This document shows, in pieces, positions 1-9,913 of a DNA stretch of 64,000 nucleotides. How positions within the stretch are numbered: the stretch's first letter is position 1; the number at the start of each line of letters is the position of its first letter. Made by a program: the position numbers and the translations under genes. The notes beneath the pieces are model-generated. The model searched no databases and was not told the origin of the DNA. It saw nothing but the letters and a program-made list of their open reading frames with translations. The stretch is from Planctomycetaceae bacterium. GTDB taxonomy: Bacteria > Planctomycetota > Planctomycetia > Planctomycetales > Planctomycetaceae. The stretch lies in NCBI GenBank assembly GCA_028284145.1, contig JANQSH010000056.1, positions 86,557 to 150,556 of the forward strand, given 5' to 3'.

Positions 1-33
1 TGACAACACACCATTCCCATGAGGTCTGGATTC

Positions 34-3000
34 ATGGCAACACAGACAACCTCTCCCAAAAACTTCAGCGATTCCCGGGCGAACACTGCCATCAATGAAA
101 TTGTGGACATCCTCAAGCAAGTCGTCACCGCGCTCGCTTCGCTGAAGTTCACCGTCGTATTGTTGGCGATGGCAATTTTCATCGTCCTCGCAGGCACATT
201 CGCTCAGACGAAAATGGGCAATTGGGAAGTGGTCGATCAGTATTTCCGCAAAGCCGGCTTTGCCTGGATTGAGTTTGACGTCTTCTACCCGAAGGCGTTT
301 TTCCCTTCCAAAGAGGGACCAATTGGCGGCGGTTTCTGGTTTCCCTCAGGCTGGATGATTGGCCTGGGAATGATGATCAACCTGCTTGCCGCACATGGTA
401 TTCGCTTTACCATCCAGGCGCGCGGGACTCGACTGATTGCCGGATTCATCACTTTGATGGTCGGCTTTTTCGTCACCTGGCTGGTGATTGTCAGCGGCGA
501 CAACATGGATGGCGTGCAGGTGGAAATCACCGATGGACTGGCCCGTACACTTTGGATCTCGATGGCGGTGGTACTGGTTCTTGGTGCGCTCGGTTCAATA
601 TCCGGTCTGTTTTTTCTGAATCGGCGTGAACGCAAAGTCGAATGGTGGTCGTTGGTGGTATTGGGCGTTCTGTTCGCAGGGTTGGCCGGCTGGATGTGGC
701 ACGACATCGACGGCACGCAAATCTCCAACGCCTCGATGCGAATTGTCTGGCAGTTGACCAAGGGAAGTTTTGCCGGTCTGGTGTTGCTGGCCGGTTGTAT
801 CCTGCTGTTCAAAAAGCGGGCCGGTGTCGTGTTATTGCACGGCGGCATTGGTTTGCTGATGTTCAGTGAACTGCTGGTCGGCGTACAGGCGGAAGAGGGG
901 CAACTCGCATTATACGAAGGTGAAACGGCCAACTATGTCATCGATATCCGCTCGGTCGAGTTGGCTTTCGTTGACCATTCCGACAAAGAAGAGGATCGCC
1001 ACATTGTCATTCCGGAATCCCGACTCTACACGGGCGAAATCATCGACGATCCCAATTATCCCTTCGTCGTCGAAGTCGTGCAGTTCATGGTCAACTCCGA
1101 CGCCTTACCCGAAGCGAGAGCGGCTGCCTTGGAAAAACAGGGCGGACGGGAACCTGTCAAAAATCCCTCAACAACCGGTTTCGGCACCAAATACAAGTTG
1201 CTTCAAAAAGAGGAGGAGGACGGCCTGGGGGATGAAACCAACATGGCCGGGGCGTACATCAAAATCATATCGCGGAAAGAGCAGAAGGAGGACGTCTGGA
1301 TCTTTCATCAGGAACTCAAGCCACAAACCATACGCATTAATGGCGTCGATTACCAGGCGTCGTTGCGGTTCAAACGCCGTTACCTGCCTTACTCGGTTCA
1401 TCTGGAAGATGTGCAGAAAAACGATTACGTCGGCACGAATACACCGCGCGACTACGCGTCGATCATCCACATTCATGATCCCGAAACGAAACGGGATCTC
1501 AAAGGGGAACGGATCTGGATGAACAACCCACTGCGGTATCGGGGCGACACGTTCTACCAAAGCGATTATGGCAAAGGTCCAAAGGTTGTGCGCGATCCCG
1601 AAACGTGGGAACCGCAGATGGAGTTCAACCGGCAGGCAGGCAAGTGGCAGGAAAAGGTGATTCCCGCTCAGGAACGCACCGTGTTGAGCGTCGTCACCAA
1701 CACCGGCTGGATGATTCCCTATGTTTCCTGCATGATTGTCGCCGTCGGCATGCTGTCCCATTTTCTGCTGACACTCACTCGATTCTCCAAACGGTTAGCC
1801 CCACGAGAAGACGCGGTTGCCCTCGGTAAAAAAAGCGGTTCAGAACCATCCGGCGAATTCGATGGACCGAAAGATGAAAAGTTTCAAATTGAAGAGCAAC
1901 CGGTCGCCAAACCGATGAAGTCGAAATTCCGCGGGCGTGCAGCGTTAGATGCCGCACCGCCCAACTGGGCGTTGTACGTCATTCCGATACTGATGGTCGG
2001 CGTCGCCGGGATGTATCTTGCCCGCAAAGCAACTCCGCCCAAACAGGCTGAAGATCAGATGGCGGTTTACGAATTTGGCAAACTGCCGACGACGTTTACC
2101 GGTCGCGTCAAACCGATGAGTTCATACGCCCAGAATACTCTGTACGTGATGTCGGGTCGACAGACGATCAAACGGGCTGGCAAGGGAGAAAACCGTAAGC
2201 CTCGCCCGCCGCTGCGTCTTGCAGAACCGGAAGGCAAAGCGGAACCTGCCACCGCCTGGATGCTCGACTTGATTACCGGCAAAGAACGGGCTGACGATGT
2301 GGAGATCTTCCGCATCGATGATCCGAGCGTCCGCAGCATGTTGCAATTGGATGAGCGTCCCAAGTGGTGGAAGTATTCGTGGAATCAACTGCAGCCCCGT
2401 TACGAGGCGATCCAGGATGAAATCCGCAGTGTGAAGGATGAAGAAAAAGGGATCGATATTCCGCAGGATGACTGGACGACCCGCCAAAGAAGAACGATCG
2501 CCCTCAATGGCAACATTGTCCGCATCCGAACGATGCGTTCCGCTTTTCTCGATCGGCATTCCTTCCCAACGTTCTACCTGCAAAACATCCGGCACGGCAA
2601 ATACGACGAAAACACCGGAGATGGGCCGCATCAAAACACAGAATCGTTTTACGTCTGGTTCGTGTTGAAAATTATCCCCCGCATCGAACCGGACATGGGA
2701 GAAAAGGTCGCGTTGTCAATTCCCAAAGACGACCTGCAGCAAGACTGGGAGTCGTACACTAGGGCGGCCTTGCGACTCTGGATTCAGCGATTCGCCAGGA
2801 AACACGACGCGAAAACGCTCGACGAATTCGCGCAACACTTCATTGTGCAGATGAACAAGGACGGCCTCTACGATATCTACTACCAGCAGCATCTCGATGG
2901 CGAAGTCCTCACAGCGGTGCTGGAAAACACGATTCTGACATTCCAGTCTCTGGCACCAAATCTCTCGCGAGAAAAGGCATATGAAAGAGCCGTTCGTTTT

Positions 3001-4254
3001 TATCGAGGCCTTTCAGAAGAAGAGCGGAATTCCATCCGGCAGAAGATGCGTGAACAGATGGCCGACAGACCTGAGACAATCGAAGGTTTCGAGAAGGAAA
3101 CGACCAAAATCCTCAAAGACAATCTGCGGGAAGCGTTTGGCGGTATCGATTTGGCAGCCGAGCCGAACAAGTACGCCCTCAGTCTGGAGAAAATCTTCAA
3201 CGCCTACCGAGATGACAACGTCGAAGCGTTTAATCAGACCGTCGCCAGCTACAGCGACCTCATACAGACCGCGGCATCGGACCACTACAGCGTGGCGAAA
3301 GTGGAGCGTGAAGCGTACCTCAACCATGCCAGTCCGTTTTTCTACGGCATGTGGATCTATCTGCTTGGCTTCGCGTTTGCCTGTATCGGGCTGCTGGTCT
3401 GGCCATACGCCATGCATCGCACGGCCTTCGGATTGATTGCCCTGACGCTGCTGATTCATACCATCGGTCTGATCGCCCGTATTTACATTTCCGGTCGGCC
3501 GCCGGTGACGAATCTTTACTCCTCCGCTCTGTTCATCGGCTGGGGATGTGTGCTGATCTGTCTGATCTTTGAGTTGATCTTCAAAATGGGTATCGGGAAT
3601 ATCGTCGCGGGGATGACCGGTTTCCTCACCCTCGGCGTGGCACATTATCTGGCGATGGAAAGCAATGGCGACACGATTGCCGTCATGCAGGCGGTTCTCG
3701 ATACCCAATTCTGGCTGCTCACGCATGTGGTGATCATCACGCTGGGGTATTCAACGACGTTTGTCGCCGGGTTGATCGGCATCATCTACATCTTCATGGG
3801 AATAGCGACGCCGTTTCTCGATCGCGAGTCAGCAAGGAATGTCTCCCGTATGATTTACGGCACGCTCTGTTTCTCGATTCTCTTCAGTTTCGTGGGAACG
3901 GTCCTGGGCGGACTGTGGGGTGACGATTCGTGGGGGCGGTTCTGGGGTTGGGACCCCAAAGAAAACGGCGCGTTGATCATCGTCCTTTGGAATGCTCTCA
4001 TTCTGCATGCTCGCTGGGGAGGCATGGTGCAGGATCGTGGTGTTGCGGTTCTCGCGGTCGTGGGCAACATCGTCACATCGTGGTCTTGGTTCGGCACAAA
4101 CGAACTGCAGGTCGGCCTGCATTCCTACGGATTTACCGAAGGGCGTCTGCAGGTGTTGTCGCTGTTTATGCTGTCGCAATTGATCATCGTCGCCATTGGC
4201 TCTTTCCCGCGCGACAAGTGGTGGAGTTTCAAACGCCCGACCCCTGCAACATAG
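34..4254 (+). CDS. ResB-CcsA fusion cytochrome c biogenesis protein
   Basis: This protein is probably the membrane haem handling and haem-cytochrome c ligation component of system II cytochrome c maturation. The N-terminal part (about residues 35-580) has the ResB layout: several membrane segments around a large extracytoplasmic domain. The C-terminal part (about 1115-1400) is CcsA-like, with a run of membrane helices and the tryptophan-rich haem motif WGRFWGWDPKE near residue 1300, followed by a conserved-looking His in GLHSYGF. Between them, after a membrane segment near residue 650, lies an unusually long hydrophilic stretch of about 450 residues that I do not recognise. An upstream in-frame ATG exists at 19, but GAGG at 21-24 is well spaced for the ATG at 34, so I chose 34. 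The fusion of ResB and CcsA is known in several phyla. An octahaem cytochrome elsewhere in the window is a plausible client. Confidence 0.88.
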   Translation: MATQTTSPKNFSDSRANTAINEIVDILKQVVTALASLKFTVVLLAMAIFIVLAGTFAQTKMGNWEVVDQYFRKAGFAWIEFDVFYPKAFFPSKEGPIGGGFWFPSGWMIGLGMMINLLAAHGIRFTIQARGTRLIAGFITLMVGFFVTWLVIVSGDNMDGVQVEITDGLARTLWISMAVVLVLGALGSISGLFFLNRRERKVEWWSLVVLGVLFAGLAGWMWHDIDGTQISNASMRIVWQLTKGSFAGLVLLAGCILLFKKRAGVVLLHGGIGLLMFSELLVGVQAEEGQLALYEGETANYVIDIRSVELAFVDHSDKEEDRHIVIPESRLYTGEIIDDPNYPFVVEVVQFMVNSDALPEARAAALEKQGGREPVKNPSTTGFGTKYKLLQKEEEDGLGDETNMAGAYIKIISRKEQKEDVWIFHQELKPQTIRINGVDYQASLRFKRRYLPYSVHLEDVQKNDYVGTNTPRDYASIIHIHDPETKRDLKGERIWMNNPLRYRGDTFYQSDYGKGPKVVRDPETWEPQMEFNRQAGKWQEKVIPAQERTVLSVVTNTGWMIPYVSCMIVAVGMLSHFLLTLTRFSKRLAPREDAVALGKKSGSEPSGEFDGPKDEKFQIEEQPVAKPMKSKFRGRAALDAAPPNWALYVIPILMVGVAGMYLARKATPPKQAEDQMAVYEFGKLPTTFTGRVKPMSSYAQNTLYVMSGRQTIKRAGKGENRKPRPPLRLAEPEGKAEPATAWMLDLITGKERADDVEIFRIDDPSVRSMLQLDERPKWWKYSWNQLQPRYEAIQDEIRSVKDEEKGIDIPQDDWTTRQRRTIALNGNIVRIRTMRSAFLDRHSFPTFYLQNIRHGKYDENTGDGPHQNTESFYVWFVLKIIPRIEPDMGEKVALSIPKDDLQQDWESYTRAALRLWIQRFARKHDAKTLDEFAQHFIVQMNKDGLYDIYYQQHLDGEVLTAVLENTILTFQSLAPNLSREKAYERAVRFYRGLSEEERNSIRQKMREQMADRPETIEGFEKETTKILKDNLREAFGGIDLAAEPNKYALSLEKIFNAYRDDNVEAFNQTVASYSDLIQTAASDHYSVAKVEREAYLNHASPFFYGMWIYLLGFAFACIGLLVWPYAMHRTAFGLIALTLLIHTIGLIARIYISGRPPVTNLYSSALFIGWGCVLICLIFELIFKMGIGNIVAGMTGFLTLGVAHYLAMESNGDTIAVMQAVLDTQFWLLTHVVIITLGYSTTFVAGLIGIIYIFMGIATPFLDRESARNVSRMIYGTLCFSILFSFVGTVLGGLWGDDSWGRFWGWDPKENGALIIVLWNALILHARWGGMVQDRGVAVLAVVGNIVTSWSWFGTNELQVGLHSYGFTEGRLQVLSLFMLSQLIIVAIGSFPRDKWWSFKRPTPAT

Positions 4255-4458
4255 ACCTTCCTGCAGACATGCCTGCTGCGCGATATAAAGCGTGGCACCG
4301 AAAAATTTTGAAAAAGGTGGCCCGGTCGATTTGCACGTCTGGCTGCCGAAAAAACAAGCGGAATGTGAATCTGGCTGTCAATCGTCGAAACGATATTCCG
4401 TCATTCCCACGCGGTATGAAATCCAATGCAGGGGAATCCGGGGCAGCCACGAATGAAA
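4255..4458. other. Non-coding spacer with a degenerate REP-like sequence
   Basis: No gene is supported here. Around 4400-4443 there is a degraded copy of the common intergenic motif that begins GTCATTCCC and ends GGAATCCGG. A cleaner copy of the same motif is at about 44955-44983, where CCCGC and GCGGG form a hairpin. Two R1 repeats follow at 4459 and 4604. Confidence 0.4.
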
Positions 4459-4564
4459 AGAGCGTATTACACTCTTTTGTGCCGCGATGAGCGTTGATTG
4501 GCCTGCAAACACATAGGCCCCTCCACGAGCCAGAACCTTCACACGAAAAGGTAAACTGCTCTAA
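4459..4564 (+). repeat. R1 repeat copy 1 (MITE-like)
   Basis: This copy starts with AGAGCGTATTACACTCTT, a near-palindrome, and ends with GTAAACTGCTCTAAA. The two ends form an imperfect terminal inverted repeat (AGAGCGTATTAC against AGAGCAGTTTAC). The middle carries the family signature GTGCCGCGATG, GGCCTGCAAACAC and CACGAGCCAGA. It lies in tandem with copy 2. Confidence 0.8.
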
Positions 4565-4603
4565 ACAACGGGCTCACGGTCTCAGAAGCGAGGGAACCCG
4601 CTT

Positions 4604-4704
4604 AGAGCGTATTACGCTCTCTCGTGGCACGATGGACGTTTTTCGGCCTGCAATTATAGATTCCCGCGAGCGAAAACTGTCACACGAAAAGGTAAACTGC
4701 TCTA
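4604..4704 (+). repeat. R1 repeat copy 2 (MITE-like)
   Basis: A full copy with a perfect left palindrome (AGAGCGTATTACGCTCT) and right end GGTAAACTGCTCTA. Its right-hand boundary is the TAG stop codon (4702-4704, read on the minus strand) of the neighbouring HTH/Asp-Ser-rich gene, so the repeat touches the coding sequence. Confidence 0.85.
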
Positions 4705-7539
4705 AAACAGGCCGCGGAACTGTTCGATGATCGTCGTGCTGACAGGTGAGGGCGAATTCCAGGCCCACATCGACCGGACAAGATCGAACATCACAATTCC
4801 GCAGGTCACCATCATGCAGGTGCAGAGAATCAGTCCGATAAATGCACCAATTCCCCATTCGTGAACGATCGGTGCCATCATACGAACGGGGCCTGCCGAG
4901 ACTGGTTCCATCGCCGGTTCAGGATCGATGAAATCCTCATCAGACGCATCGAAGACATCCAGTTCATCGTCTTCGCCAACAACGTCTTCGGCAACTTCGA
5001 GATCTTCATCTTCCTCGAAGTCGTCGAAGTCATCAAAGTCATCGAACTCGCCTTCAACATCGAACTCGTCTTCATCCCCTTCGTAATCGTCGTCGTCTCC
5101 CCCCCGTTTCACCACCGTCGCCGAGTAATCGTCAAGGTCGCTTTCGTCGTCATCGAAGAGGATCACGTTGGTTTCGGCAAGCTCGGCCTCGGATTCATCC
5201 TCCATTTCGGTCAAGTCGAATTCCTCATCTTCCGTATCGTAGGCGGGAACTTCGGCTTGCGTTTCGTCAACTTCGTCCGCGTCGTAGGCGTCCATCATGG
5301 GCAGTGTCTGGCCAAGTTCATCGTCGCTGTCCATCATGGGAATGCCATCGTCGGTGTCGAGTGTGAATTCGTCATCACTCGCTTCGAGGCTGAGGCCGCT
5401 GCCTCCGTCGTCGAGCATCAACTCGCTGCCGGCATCTTCGAGGCTTAGTTCACTGCCTTCGTCCATTAGCGACATTTCGCTGCCAGCATCTTCCAGTGAG
5501 AGGCCACTGCCACCATCGAGTCCGGAACCGGCACTCTCCAATGCCAGACCACTCTCACCGGAATCAAGTTCGTCATCATCGCAGGATTCCAGCGAGAGTC
5601 CGCTTTCACCCGATGGTGACGTAAACCCACTATCGGCGGCTTCCAGAGAAATTCCACTTTCCGCTGCGGAGATGGAGATTCCGCTATCGTCCGCTTCGAG
5701 CGAGAGGACGCTGTCTCCGGCTTTGTTACCGGTACTGCTTTCCAGGTCTTCGAGATCAATTCCACTGTCGGCCGCTTCAAGAGAAATGCCGCTGTCCTCA
5801 CTGCTCAGCGAGAGGCCACTATCAGCGAGGCTTCGCAACATGTCGCTGTCGGCTGCGAGTGTTGCACCTGAAGTGAGTTCATCTTCCTGGTCGTCAAACA
5901 CCGAAGCACCACTGTCGTTGTCGGAGAGATCGACCGCCAGTCCACTTTCATTGGACGAGAAAATGGCGACATCGCTTTCGCTGTCGGGATCGTAATTCGA
6001 GGAAGCAAGATCACCGACAAGTTGCACATCGCTGTCACTGCCGAGCAAATCATCTTCGTGCATCAACTGCACATCACTCTCGCTGTTATCCATCAAGCTG
6101 CCGGAGCCGCCAGCCAACCGCACGTCGCTATCGCTGTCCGAGCCGCCCGCTTCTTCGCCCAGATTAATGACCGAGTCGGCTCCAATCATTTGCACGTCAC
6201 TGTCGCTGTGCGTAAGCGTGATGGAATCGTCTTTCTTCGGCTTCGGTTTTGCATGGGAATCATCAGCGATGAGATTGATGCCGCTGTCAGAACCACCGAC
6301 GAGCAGAGCCGAGTCGGCATTGAGTGAGACATCACTGTCGCTGTCGGGTTCCGATGAATCGCCTGAATCGATACCTGAGGTGGCGCTGAGAATGCCCGAG
6401 TCTTCCGGGATCAAAGCGACTTCGCTATCGGAATCGATCAACGGTTCGTGGGCACCCACCAAAGCGATATCGCTGTCGGTGTCCATCAGATCCGGCATCG
6501 GGCTGTCATCGGCCTTTGGCGTCAGCGAAACATCGCTGTCACTTTCTCCGTCAATGATGGGATCCGCACTGCCCATCAGCGATATATCGCTGTCGGTGTC
6601 CATGATCGACTCGACGTTGTCATCCAGTTGAACATCGCTGTCGCTGTCCTGTGACTTTGCCTTGACGATTGCCGAAAGCCGGACATCACTGTCAGATTCT
6701 TCGCCAGTCACCAATTCGATTTCGCTGTCGGAATCGTCATCGATAACTTGCTCCACTTCCGAGACGAGTGAGATGTCACTATCGGAATCGGACGAGACGA
6801 TGTGCACATCGCTGTCGCTGGTTGGTCCATCCACCACATCTGACTCGCTGGAATCTGAAAGGCGAATGTCGCTGTCGGTCAGGTTGTTATCAACATCATC
6901 ACCAGAATCCGTGTTCGCCGGCATCAAGCTTTCGTCCATGATCAGACGGACGTCGCTATCGGAAGTGCCACGATGAATGTCGGAATCGGAAACCAGATCC
7001 TGACTGCCGCGAATGACAGTCGGCTGTTTGCCAACGGTATCTTCATCAACATCAACCAGAACGGAAGAATCACCCATGGCCAGTTTCTGTGTGTCGGCCC
7101 GTTCGCTTTTGGTGGGTGCAGATTTCCCTTTTTTCTTCTCTGTTTTTTTTGTGTCAGGTTGTTCCGATTTTGGTTCGGATGGCGTTGCCTCTTCTTCTGC
7201 AGAAGAGGACTTCTTCCTGGGCGCGGCCATTCGCTTGATGGCCGAAAGTGTCGGTTTTTGTTTTTCTTGCGATGACGGAGCGGGCGCTGATTTTTCGGTT
7301 TTTTGTTTTTCGGACCTGGGTTTCGTCCCAGCCGGCGGGTCGTCGACAATCGGAACATCGGGATTGGAATCGAACAACAATGTACGGCGGAATTCATCCA
7401 CTTCGTCAATGCGGAACTTCCAGGTTCCCCGGTCGGCAAATCCGCGAATATCGCCCGTTTCGCGATAACGGACCAGCTCTGTCGGCGTGATGCCAAGACG
7501 TTCTGCCGCTTCGTCGAGTCCGATGTACTTCTTTGACAT
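4702..7539 (-). CDS. HTH domain, Asp/Ser-repeat membrane protein of unknown function
   Basis: The first 60 or so residues look like an excisionase/MerR-type helix-turn-helix (YIGLDEAAERLGITPTELVRYRETGDIRGF, then WKFRIDEVDEF). A Lys/Glu/Pro-rich linker follows, then several hundred residues of strongly acidic repeats built on SDSDV or SDSDI followed by a hydrophobic residue, and later ADSGISLE and GSGLSLE variants. A very acidic stretch near residue 800 precedes a single membrane segment near the C terminus (IGAFIGLILCTCMMVTCGIVMF) and a short tail. A DNA-binding-type fold on the same chain as a membrane anchor suggests a tether or membrane-linked regulator, but the fold may bind something else. 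The spaced S-D repeats resemble phosphorylation-prone or Ca-binding linkers; this is inference. The stop codon lies inside an R1 repeat. Confidence 0.75.
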   Translation of the reverse strand: MSKKYIGLDEAAERLGITPTELVRYRETGDIRGFADRGTWKFRIDEVDEFRRTLLFDSNPDVPIVDDPPAGTKPRSEKQKTEKSAPAPSSQEKQKPTLSAIKRMAAPRKKSSSAEEEATPSEPKSEQPDTKKTEKKKGKSAPTKSERADTQKLAMGDSSVLVDVDEDTVGKQPTVIRGSQDLVSDSDIHRGTSDSDVRLIMDESLMPANTDSGDDVDNNLTDSDIRLSDSSESDVVDGPTSDSDVHIVSSDSDSDISLVSEVEQVIDDDSDSEIELVTGEESDSDVRLSAIVKAKSQDSDSDVQLDDNVESIMDTDSDISLMGSADPIIDGESDSDVSLTPKADDSPMPDLMDTDSDIALVGAHEPLIDSDSEVALIPEDSGILSATSGIDSGDSSEPDSDSDVSLNADSALLVGGSDSGINLIADDSHAKPKPKKDDSITLTHSDSDVQMIGADSVINLGEEAGGSDSDSDVRLAGGSGSLMDNSESDVQLMHEDDLLGSDSDVQLVGDLASSNYDPDSESDVAIFSSNESGLAVDLSDNDSGASVFDDQEDELTSGATLAADSDMLRSLADSGLSLSSEDSGISLEAADSGIDLEDLESSTGNKAGDSVLSLEADDSGISISAAESGISLEAADSGFTSPSGESGLSLESCDDDELDSGESGLALESAGSGLDGGSGLSLEDAGSEMSLMDEGSELSLEDAGSELMLDDGGSGLSLEASDDEFTLDTDDGIPMMDSDDELGQTLPMMDAYDADEVDETQAEVPAYDTEDEEFDLTEMEDESEAELAETNVILFDDDESDLDDYSATVVKRGGDDDDYEGDEDEFDVEGEFDDFDDFDDFEEDEDLEVAEDVVGEDDELDVFDASDEDFIDPEPAMEPVSAGPVRMMAPIVHEWGIGAFIGLILCTCMMVTCGIVMFDLVRSMWAWNSPSPVSTTIIEQFRGLF

Positions 7540-8272
7540 AGTTTTTCACCCGGTGTCACATCATGTTTGTGCCGATATGTTTGTGCCGATGGTTGCCATT
7601 GCTGCAAGGACAATTTCGAACACTGGTCCAATCGTCTTTGGTTCGTCCCGGCAATGACCGGTCTCTCGATCATTGTCATCGCTCTGGCACAAAAACTGGT
7701 ACAATCCGCATATTTGTCAAGTCTTCTGAAAATCCCCAGCCTTAAATTCTACGACCGCAGAACAGGCTTTCAAGAGGTTTTCGAAATCCGTTCCGGGGTG
7801 ATGCCTCAAAATGCCATTTCGCACGTCGAGTTCCATCAACCTGCTTTTGCACCTCGCTGCGCAATTCCAGACCACTCGTTCCAGCGAAGGGATGCACATC
7901 TTTTCCATCGGCAGCGATGATGGAAAAGGCAAAGAAGCACTCCGGTTTCCCTCGCATCGACTGGGAGTTCATTCGGATTTCCCGGCACAACAGGGTCGAT
8001 CAACACAATCGGTGGCTGGTTGGAACAGGGCTGTATCTGGTAATGAGGAGTATTCGTTTTGTTTGGTTCTGACAAAATGTAACGGTTGTACGCAGTCGCA
8101 TGATGTCCAATTAAGACAACCAGTCTGGTGTTCTGCATTGGTGTAACCAGATGGACGTCGGTGAAACTACCGATTTCGGCTGCAATGGAAATTTGTTATT
8201 TCCTGTTTTTGTTCCCTTGTTCGATGTAACACTGGAATTGAATGGCCACTGGCGAGATTGATCCTGCTGCGG
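7540..8272. other. Long spacer between divergent genes
   Basis: No gene is supported in these about 730 bases, and the short open frames have no convincing start signal or protein-like composition. A 14-base unit beginning ATGTTTGTGCC is tandemly duplicated at 7563-7590. The spacer separates two divergently transcribed genes and should hold promoters for both, but I could not identify a convincing -35/-10 pair. Confidence 0.4.
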
Positions 8273-9670
8273 ATGCGAGCTTTGAATACCGACACACCTG
8301 CTTTTGCTGACATGACGGGAGATTCCGGGGTTACAAACCGGAGAGTCACCCGTGCGGTGGTCTGGAATCAGTTATTGTGGACAGCAGGATATGCACTGAC
8401 AACGGGCGGATTCTTAACCTATTTCGCAAACGAGTTGGGAGATGCCGAGCGATTCCCGCGAACGGAAATGGCTTTTCTGATTGCTCTGTTGCTGGTGATT
8501 CCCGAGATTGCCGGCGTGATTGGTTTGTGCACAGGATCGCTGATTCGCCGCGTCGAAAACCGCAAAGTTGTGTTTGTTGCCTGTTCGCTGTTATCGCGCG
8601 TTATCAGTGTTGGGATTCCGTTGCTCGCCATTCCACAATTTCGCCCAACGATCGTCTCGCCATTGTGGTGCCTCGCCATTCTTCTCGCCGTCACGCAGGC
8701 AATTCAGACGATGGCCTACCTGAGTTATCTGTCCTGGCTTTCCGATCTGATGCCTCGCCAGCAATGGGGCAAATTGTTTGCCTCCCAGAATATCGCAAAG
8801 CTGAGTATTTTGCTGGTTGTCCCATTGCTCGCCGGGTATTGGCGTGATACCTGGCGTTACGGAGTACGAGTTGGCGAGATTCCCGAGGATCAGGCATTGT
8901 TCGCTTACCTGATGATCTTTCTGATCGGAATCGGCCTGCAGACCTTGTCCATTCTGCCGCTTTTAAGGCTGCCAAATGTGATAAGACTGCCAAATGCGAA
9001 TGGACTGCGTCTGGAATCGCGACGCGATGTCTGGCACGAAATACGATCAGCATTCCGAAACCGCGATTTTCGCTGGTTGCTCGGATATTCGTGGTGTCTC
9101 AGTTTCGCCAACGGGCTGACTCAGGCGGTCTTCTTTCAGTTCATTTTTTACCGTCTGTCTCTGTCGTTGTTCTGGTTTTACGCCCTGTTGTGCACGATGC
9201 GTGTCGTGAAAATCCCGGTCAGCGCGATCGCCGGTTACGCAAGCGATCACAGAGGCGACAAATCGACTCTCTTCTGGAGCGTTGTGATGGCTTCACTGGC
9301 GATGCCCGTCTGGTTCGTCGCCGAACGTGAAACGTGGTGGCTGCTGTTCGTCGCTTACGCACTGTGGGGCAGCTTTGCGGCGGCGAACATTACGGGTCGC
9401 AATCTTGCCCTCAAACTTGCACCGCCAAGTGAAAACGCGACACATCTCGCGATGTTCAGGCAAATCGCCGGTCTGCTTGCGGGGGTCAGTGGCCTTTTGG
9501 GTGGGTTGTGGCTGGGCGCGTTATCGAATAACAAGTTTCAGATCAATCTGGCAGGCTTTACGCTGGATCATTTTCGCCTGCTGTTTCTGGTTTCATTTCT
9601 GGGGCGGATTGGTGCAGCGTTTTTCGTGTTGCCCATCAGGGAACCAGGAGAAGAGACCGGGGGCGACTGA
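8273..9670 (+). CDS. MFS transporter, substrate unknown
   Basis: This is a polytopic membrane protein of about 465 residues with roughly 12 hydrophobic segments, consistent with the major facilitator superfamily. Visible features are long helices separated by short basic loops (SLIRRVENRKVV, GYASDHRGDKST) and a central cytoplasmic loop around residues 235-265. The cargo cannot be told from sequence alone. The start is uncertain: in-frame candidates are TTG at 8258, ATG at 8273 and ATG at 8312. None has a strong ribosome binding site, and I chose the first ATG. The gene stands alone, with a long spacer before it and an R1 repeat starting three bases after the stop codon. Confidence 0.7.
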   Translation: MRALNTDTPAFADMTGDSGVTNRRVTRAVVWNQLLWTAGYALTTGGFLTYFANELGDAERFPRTEMAFLIALLLVIPEIAGVIGLCTGSLIRRVENRKVVFVACSLLSRVISVGIPLLAIPQFRPTIVSPLWCLAILLAVTQAIQTMAYLSYLSWLSDLMPRQQWGKLFASQNIAKLSILLVVPLLAGYWRDTWRYGVRVGEIPEDQALFAYLMIFLIGIGLQTLSILPLLRLPNVIRLPNANGLRLESRRDVWHEIRSAFRNRDFRWLLGYSWCLSFANGLTQAVFFQFIFYRLSLSLFWFYALLCTMRVVKIPVSAIAGYASDHRGDKSTLFWSVVMASLAMPVWFVAERETWWLLFVAYALWGSFAAANITGRNLALKLAPPSENATHLAMFRQIAGLLAGVSGLLGGLWLGALSNNKFQINLAGFTLDHFRLLFLVSFLGRIGAAFFVLPIREPGEETGGD

Positions 9671-9672
9671 AA

Positions 9673-9773
9673 TAGAGCCGTTTCCCTTTTCGTGTGACGG
9701 TTCTCGCTCGTGAGAGTTTGCGTTTGCAGGCCAAACGACGATTTTCGCGCCACAGAAGAGCGTAATATGCTCT
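9673..9773 (-). repeat. R1 repeat copy 3 (MITE-like)
   Basis: This copy is in the opposite orientation to copies 1 and 2. It begins TAGAGCCGTTTCCCTTTTCG and ends GAAGAGCGTAATATGCTCT. It sits three bases after the TGA of the MFS gene and before the end of the convergent dprA gene. The remaining spacer to 9913 shows nothing recognisable. Confidence 0.8.
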
Positions 9774-9913
9774 GGCAGAACGAAAGGCATGCGAGGAAAA
9801 GGAAAGCGAGAAACAGGACGGTATCATCTCCGCACAGACGAGGATCCAGTAATTGAAGAATGGATTCCCTCCCTTGGAATCTTCAAGACTGCATGCGAAG
9901 GACGAAGGACGTT

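Noticed and set aside
4861..5448. Long plus-strand frame opposite the HTH/Asp-Ser-rich gene, and similar frames up to 7.5 kb
   Set aside because: They are the mirror of the biased SDSDV-type codons and would give Ser/Leu- or Phe/Val-rich low-complexity peptides.
7680..7710. Sigma-54 promoter suggested by TGGCAC
   Set aside because: The matching TTGC element at the required spacing is absent.
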